Source: Candidatus Woesearchaeota archaeon (GTDB lineage: Archaea > Nanoarchaeota > Nanoarchaeia > Woesearchaeales > UBA11576). From it: a stretch of 16,190 nt of DNA. The stretch is from assembly GCA_013331125.1 (NCBI GenBank), contig DUGW01000114.1, forward strand, positions 7,772 to 23,961, written 5' to 3'. Shown here piece after piece: positions 13,855 through 16,190 of the stretch; positions within the stretch are counted from its first letter, which is position 1, and the number at the start of each line of letters is the position of its first letter. The notes below the pieces were generated by a model. That model saw only the letters and a program-made list of their open reading frames with translations. It made no database searches and had not been told where the DNA came from. A program made the position numbers and the translations under genes.

Positions 13855-13974
13855 TCGGATAAGGTCTTTTTCTCATAGGTTTTTCCCTGTCCCTGAAGGA
13901 GACCCTGGTCTATAGCGTCTGGCTCTGGTTTTCTCGAGTGACCTGCACACCGCTGCATACTCTTTTCTCCATAA

Positions 13975-13985
13975 TGCTTATAAAC
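13975..13985 (+). promoter_or_regulatory. TATA box of the membrane winged-helix gene
   Basis: TGCTTATAAAC is centred about 26 nt before the ATG at 14007, so the mRNA should be leaderless. The 152-nt gap 13855-14006 otherwise holds T-runs near 13868-13886 that may terminate the preceding gene. Confidence 0.55.
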
Positions 13986-14006
13986 CCCCTCACACACTCA
14001 GTCTTT

Positions 14007-14549
14007 ATGAACCAAAGACATATCGGGATAATACTGATCATTGTAGGTCTTCTTTTGGCCAGTCTTATCTATGTTGTCAAGGTCCGGGAGGATGATTATA
14101 TCCGTCTTGTCATGCAGAAGGAGAGTTCCTGTTTCCTTGATGATGGTACTTGTCTTCATGCCGATCGTGAGATAATGGTCTATGTCTTCGGCTGGGCTCT
14201 TGCTCTGGCGCTCATCATCTTTGGCGTCTATCTCGGGTTCATCGACAAGACCCAGAAGCATCTGGAAAAGCACCAGCGGACCATAACCAGGGCGCTTCAG
14301 GAGGCCAAGGCTCAGGAGAAGAGCAAGGATGAATTCAGTGCCTTCCTTGCAGGTTTCGGCGAGGATGAGCAGAAGGTCCTCAAGGCGATCAGGGAGCAGG
14401 ATGGTATCCAGCAGTCTACTCTCAGATACCGCACAGGCCTTTCAAAGACTGCCCTCTCATTGATGCTCAAGGAGTTCGAGAAGAAAGGCATCATCTCCCG
14501 CAAGGAATCTGGCAAGACCAATGAGGTCTATCTCCAGAAGAAGTTCTGA
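14007..14549 (+). CDS. Membrane-anchored winged-helix transcription regulator
   Basis: 180 residues in three parts. TM segments at about 6-25 and 56-79 flank a short external loop containing Cys42 and Cys49 (SSCFLDDGTCLH). A charged helical linker, probably coiled coil (80-110), follows. A C-terminal winged helix (118-180) has the recognition-helix pattern STLRYRTGLSKTALSLMLKEFEKKGII and a wing SRKESGKTNEVYL, as in MarR/TrmB-like archaeal regulators. The DNA-binding part would be cytoplasmic and the cysteine loop outside, suggesting a sensor of outside conditions, perhaps redox. ATG 14007 fits the TATA spacing; the longer frame from 13938 would include the promoter itself. Confidence 0.75.
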   Translation: MNQRHIGIILIIVGLLLASLIYVVKVREDDYIRLVMQKESSCFLDDGTCLHADREIMVYVFGWALALALIIFGVYLGFIDKTQKHLEKHQRTITRALQEAKAQEKSKDEFSAFLAGFGEDEQKVLKAIREQDGIQQSTLRYRTGLSKTALSLMLKEFEKKGIISRKESGKTNEVYLQKKF

Positions 14550-14563
14550 TCAGGTATATGGGT

Positions 14564-14944
14564 TTACAGTGTATTTCCGTATTCTTCGAATACCGACCTG
14601 CTGACATTGTCCATCTCTAGATTTTGTATCTCTTCTATCGAGAAATACCTTAGTTCTCCTACTTCATCGAGTTTTGGGACAAGTGCGCCGGCAGTATGCT
14701 CTGCCATAAGGATGTGGATATCTATCGGTTTGAGGTCGCCTTTTCTTATGCATACCTCGCTTCCGACAATGATGGTTATCGCTGCCTCTTCGTCAAGCTC
14801 TCTTATGAGTGCCTCTTGCACTGACTCACCCTCTTCGACCTGGCCCCCTAGTAGGCGCCATTTCCCTTTCCATGGCTTTTCTTGGGCTTCTGTCCCTAGC
14901 AGGAACTTCCCGTCCTTCTTTATGACCCCTAATACCCCTTTCAT
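14564..14944 (-). CDS. Nudix hydrolase
   Basis: 126 residues with a Nudix box from Gly34: GQVEEGESVQEALIRELDEE, then AAI. This matches G-x5-E-x7-R-E-U-x-E-E-x-G-U except that the last Gly is Ala55. The catalytic Glu and Mg ligands (Glu49, Glu52, Glu53) are present. Such enzymes hydrolyse nucleoside diphosphate-linked compounds, including oxidised dNTPs, but the substrate is not predictable. The KPWKGKWRLLGG segment before the box is normal for MutT-like members. ATG 14944 is chosen because TATATAAG-type sequence (14969-14979) lies about 26-30 nt upstream; the frame extends further to 14989 across the promoter. Confidence 0.85.
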   Translation of the reverse strand: MKGVLGVIKKDGKFLLGTEAQEKPWKGKWRLLGGQVEEGESVQEALIRELDEEAAITIIVGSEVCIRKGDLKPIDIHILMAEHTAGALVPKLDEVGELRYFSIEEIQNLEMDNVSRSVFEEYGNTL

Positions 14945-14968
14945 GATAAGATAAGAAAAAAATAACCA

Positions 14969-14979
14969 AGATATATAAG
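14969..14979 (-). promoter_or_regulatory. TATA box of the Nudix gene
   Basis: On the minus strand ACTTATATATC stands about 30 nt before the ATG at 14944, giving a leaderless or nearly leaderless mRNA. Confidence 0.55.
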
Positions 14980-15030
14980 TTACTAACACAAGTCTATGAG
15001 TTCATCACGATTTAGTAGTCACACACAGAA

Positions 15031-15042
15031 AAATTTATAAGC
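15031..15042 (+). promoter_or_regulatory. TATA box of the isoprenoid-synthase-like gene
   Basis: AAATTTATAAGC is centred about 27 nt before the ATG at 15064; the purine run just before it may act as BRE. A GAG two bases before the ATG is too short to be a clear ribosome site. Confidence 0.55.
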
Positions 15043-15063
15043 TAAAAAGCAACAATCCAAGAG

Positions 15064-15948
15064 ATGACACAACTAGAAGCCGCGCTCGAACCCGCACGAT
15101 TGCAGGAGATGGACAGGTACGGCAGGACTTCTATCTATAAGAGGATGGAAGATGCACTTGATGACAAGAACAGACGAATACTGAGACTTGTCAACCACGG
15201 TCTTACAATGGTTGATGACATAATTGATAACTCTGATGAACCATTGACCTACCTTGCGCAGATGCAGGAGCTGCTTGGCAGGACTTATTCCGGGCAGACG
15301 TTAACATCAGAATCTCCTGTTGAAGAGGCGATAACAGGACTTGGGACTGAACTCCACGGTATGGCTCAGAGTTTCTGGACCAGAGGAAAAGCAAGGGTCC
15401 TTTACTCATTAGTGCTTGACTACTGGAAGACTGAAGTCACAAATTTCCAGAGACGGGAAAGAATACTTCCAAGAGCCGGACTTGACCCGATAACAAAGGA
15501 TATAGGCAGCATAATTGCGATGCAGTTCATGATGATTCTTGACCCACCTACAGACCCTTTTGAATTCATCAATCTCTGTAATGCTTATGGTATGGCTGTC
15601 AAGCTTGCAGACAATTTATGTGATTACAGGGAAGATATCAATGCAGGTTTTGTCAATGTACCGAAAGAAGACATACATCACGTGACCGGTCTAAGGATTG
15701 AAGGCGATAGGATTTTAGAGGTGGAAAATTCAAGGCTCGGCCTCAGCAGAGAATACATAGAGAAAGAGTATGGTCGTATCAGGGATATATTCGGGAGTGC
15801 CGAACATCGTCTGCTTTTGGTCAGGGCACAAAGACCACTCTGGGACAGGCGTCTTCATCAGAGATTGAAGGCATTTGGGGATCTCTGCCAGGCATGGCAC
15901 AGACAGGCTAAAGAGTTCGTAGCGTCTGAGACCAAAATCGCGTTTTAA
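15064..15948 (+). CDS. Class I isoprenoid synthase-like protein (squalene/phytoene or polyprenyl synthase fold)
   Basis: A 294-residue, all-helical protein. Two aspartate motifs are set as in trans-isoprenyl synthases: VDDIID (50-55), and LADNLCDYREDINAGFVNVP (181-200). The second, with DxxxD and ED followed by Gly and Pro, most resembles the second motif of squalene/phytoene synthases. These enzymes join or elongate prenyl diphosphates with Mg2+ for lipids or carotenoids. Similarity outside the motifs is weak, so activity is uncertain and a novel branch is possible. It is leaderless, divergent from the Nudix gene, with no obvious pathway neighbours in the window. Both metal motifs are intact, which argues against a dead protein. 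Confidence 0.55.
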   Translation: MTQLEAALEPARLQEMDRYGRTSIYKRMEDALDDKNRRILRLVNHGLTMVDDIIDNSDEPLTYLAQMQELLGRTYSGQTLTSESPVEEAITGLGTELHGMAQSFWTRGKARVLYSLVLDYWKTEVTNFQRRERILPRAGLDPITKDIGSIIAMQFMMILDPPTDPFEFINLCNAYGMAVKLADNLCDYREDINAGFVNVPKEDIHHVTGLRIEGDRILEVENSRLGLSREYIEKEYGRIRDIFGSAEHRLLLVRAQRPLWDRRLHQRLKAFGDLCQAWHRQAKEFVASETKIAF

Positions 15949-15988
15949 ACGTTCTGGGACGATAATTTGCCATCTAGAAACGTTCCGA

Positions 15989-16002
15989 CCCCTTCTTTTT
16001 TC
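15989..16002 (+). terminator. T-rich terminator after the isoprenoid-synthase-like gene
   Basis: CCTTCTTTTTT lies about 45 nt after the stop codon. No strong stem precedes it, as usual for archaeal intrinsic terminators. Confidence 0.4.
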
Positions 16003-16071
16003 GTCGAATGGTATTAATAAATGCTTGTTCTCCCATTTTCCACGTTTTCGCAATATGCGAGGTGGTCAAAC

Positions 16072-16190
16072 ATGGTTTTGGAAATAGGTTTACAGGCAGG
16101 ATATGACTGTCCTATGGCAGAAGGCCTTGGTTATGGCTCAGGATACGGGATGATGGGATATGGCGGTTTCCCATGGATTTGGCTTCTAAG
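16072..16190 (+). CDS. Gly/Met/Tyr-rich small membrane protein, N-terminus only
   Basis: The 39 visible codons encode a Gly/Tyr/Met-rich segment (GYGSGYGMMGYGGF) leading into a hydrophobic stretch WIWLL that looks like the start of a TM helix. GAGGTGGTC a few bases before the ATG is close to the ideal ribosome site, and TATTAATAAAT (about 16011-16021) may be its TATA box. Short proteins with a Gly/Met-rich N-terminus and one TM helix are common in small archaeal genomes; function is unknown and the end lies outside the window. Confidence 0.55.
   Translation, partial: MVLEIGLQAGYDCPMAEGLGYGSGYGMMGYGGFPWIWLL

Noticed and set aside
13895..13915. Small palindrome AGACCCTGGTCT
   Set aside because: A 5-bp palindrome in a short gap, no T-run directly after it and no clear promoter relation; likely chance.
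15945..15985. Direct repeat AAACGTTC in the 3' region after the isoprenoid-synthase gene
   Set aside because: Two copies of eight bases about 30 nt apart, with no further copies or symmetry; too weak to call an element.
1..16190. CRISPR arrays, insertion sequences, tRNA genes
   Set aside because: I looked for regularly spaced repeats, transposase motifs and tRNA TPsiC signatures and saw none. A tRNA scan would settle the last point.

Overview
The window looks archaeal. Single genes are preceded by TATA boxes about 26 nt upstream of an ATG (leaderless mRNAs), while genes inside operons carry Shine-Dalgarno sites complementary to the archaeal 16S 3' end (GAGGTGATC type). The gene content fits as well: an Ogg2-type 8-oxoguanine glycosylase, a fused KGOR-type 2-oxoacid:ferredoxin oxidoreductase, desulfoferrodoxin and a membrane-anchored winged-helix protein. 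The small compact genes, many of them lineage-specific, suggest a DPANN-type lineage, perhaps Woesearchaeota-like. That assignment is inference; no rRNA or marker gene is present to prove it.

Layout. (1) 1-4526, minus strand: a sugar-oxidation block transcribed as small membrane protein, ROK glucokinase, 6-phosphogluconolactonase, glucose-6-phosphate dehydrogenase, then a ferritin-like protein cut by the window edge. Together these would take glucose to 6-phosphogluconate and yield NAD(P)H. The dehydrogenase has a ~205-residue basic-then-acidic N-terminal tail and lacks the usual active-site lysine. (2) 4649-6392, plus strand: a strongly promoted gene with a long leader, encoding a divergent diadenylate-cyclase-like (DisA_N) protein, then a leaderless SAM-methyltransferase-like gene. 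(3) 6385-9867, minus strand: an unknown protein, desulfoferrodoxin (superoxide reductase), and the beta and fused gamma-alpha subunits of a 2-oxoacid:ferredoxin oxidoreductase. (4) 9926-12066, minus strand: Ogg2 and two tandem alpha/beta hydrolases whose motif order suggests circular permutation. (5) 12139-13304, minus strand: thioredoxin reductase-like flavoprotein and a coupled small CxxC protein. (6) 13376-13580: a GC-rich intergenic segment with long nested perfect complementarity, most likely a structured non-coding RNA on the plus strand. (7) 13669-16190: a tiny four-cysteine protein, a two-TM winged-helix regulator, a Nudix hydrolase (minus), a class I isoprenoid-synthase-like protein, and the start of a Gly/Met-rich membrane protein.

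Common theme: several genes serve redox balance and oxidative-damage control (NADPH supply, superoxide reductase, ferritin-like protein, thioredoxin reductase, 8-oxoG glycosylase, Nudix hydrolase). The oxidoreductase implies anaerobic ferredoxin-based metabolism. The best candidates for undescribed biology are the ~205-nt structured RNA, the permuted hydrolase pair, and the divergent c-di-AMP-synthase-like gene with its structured leader.
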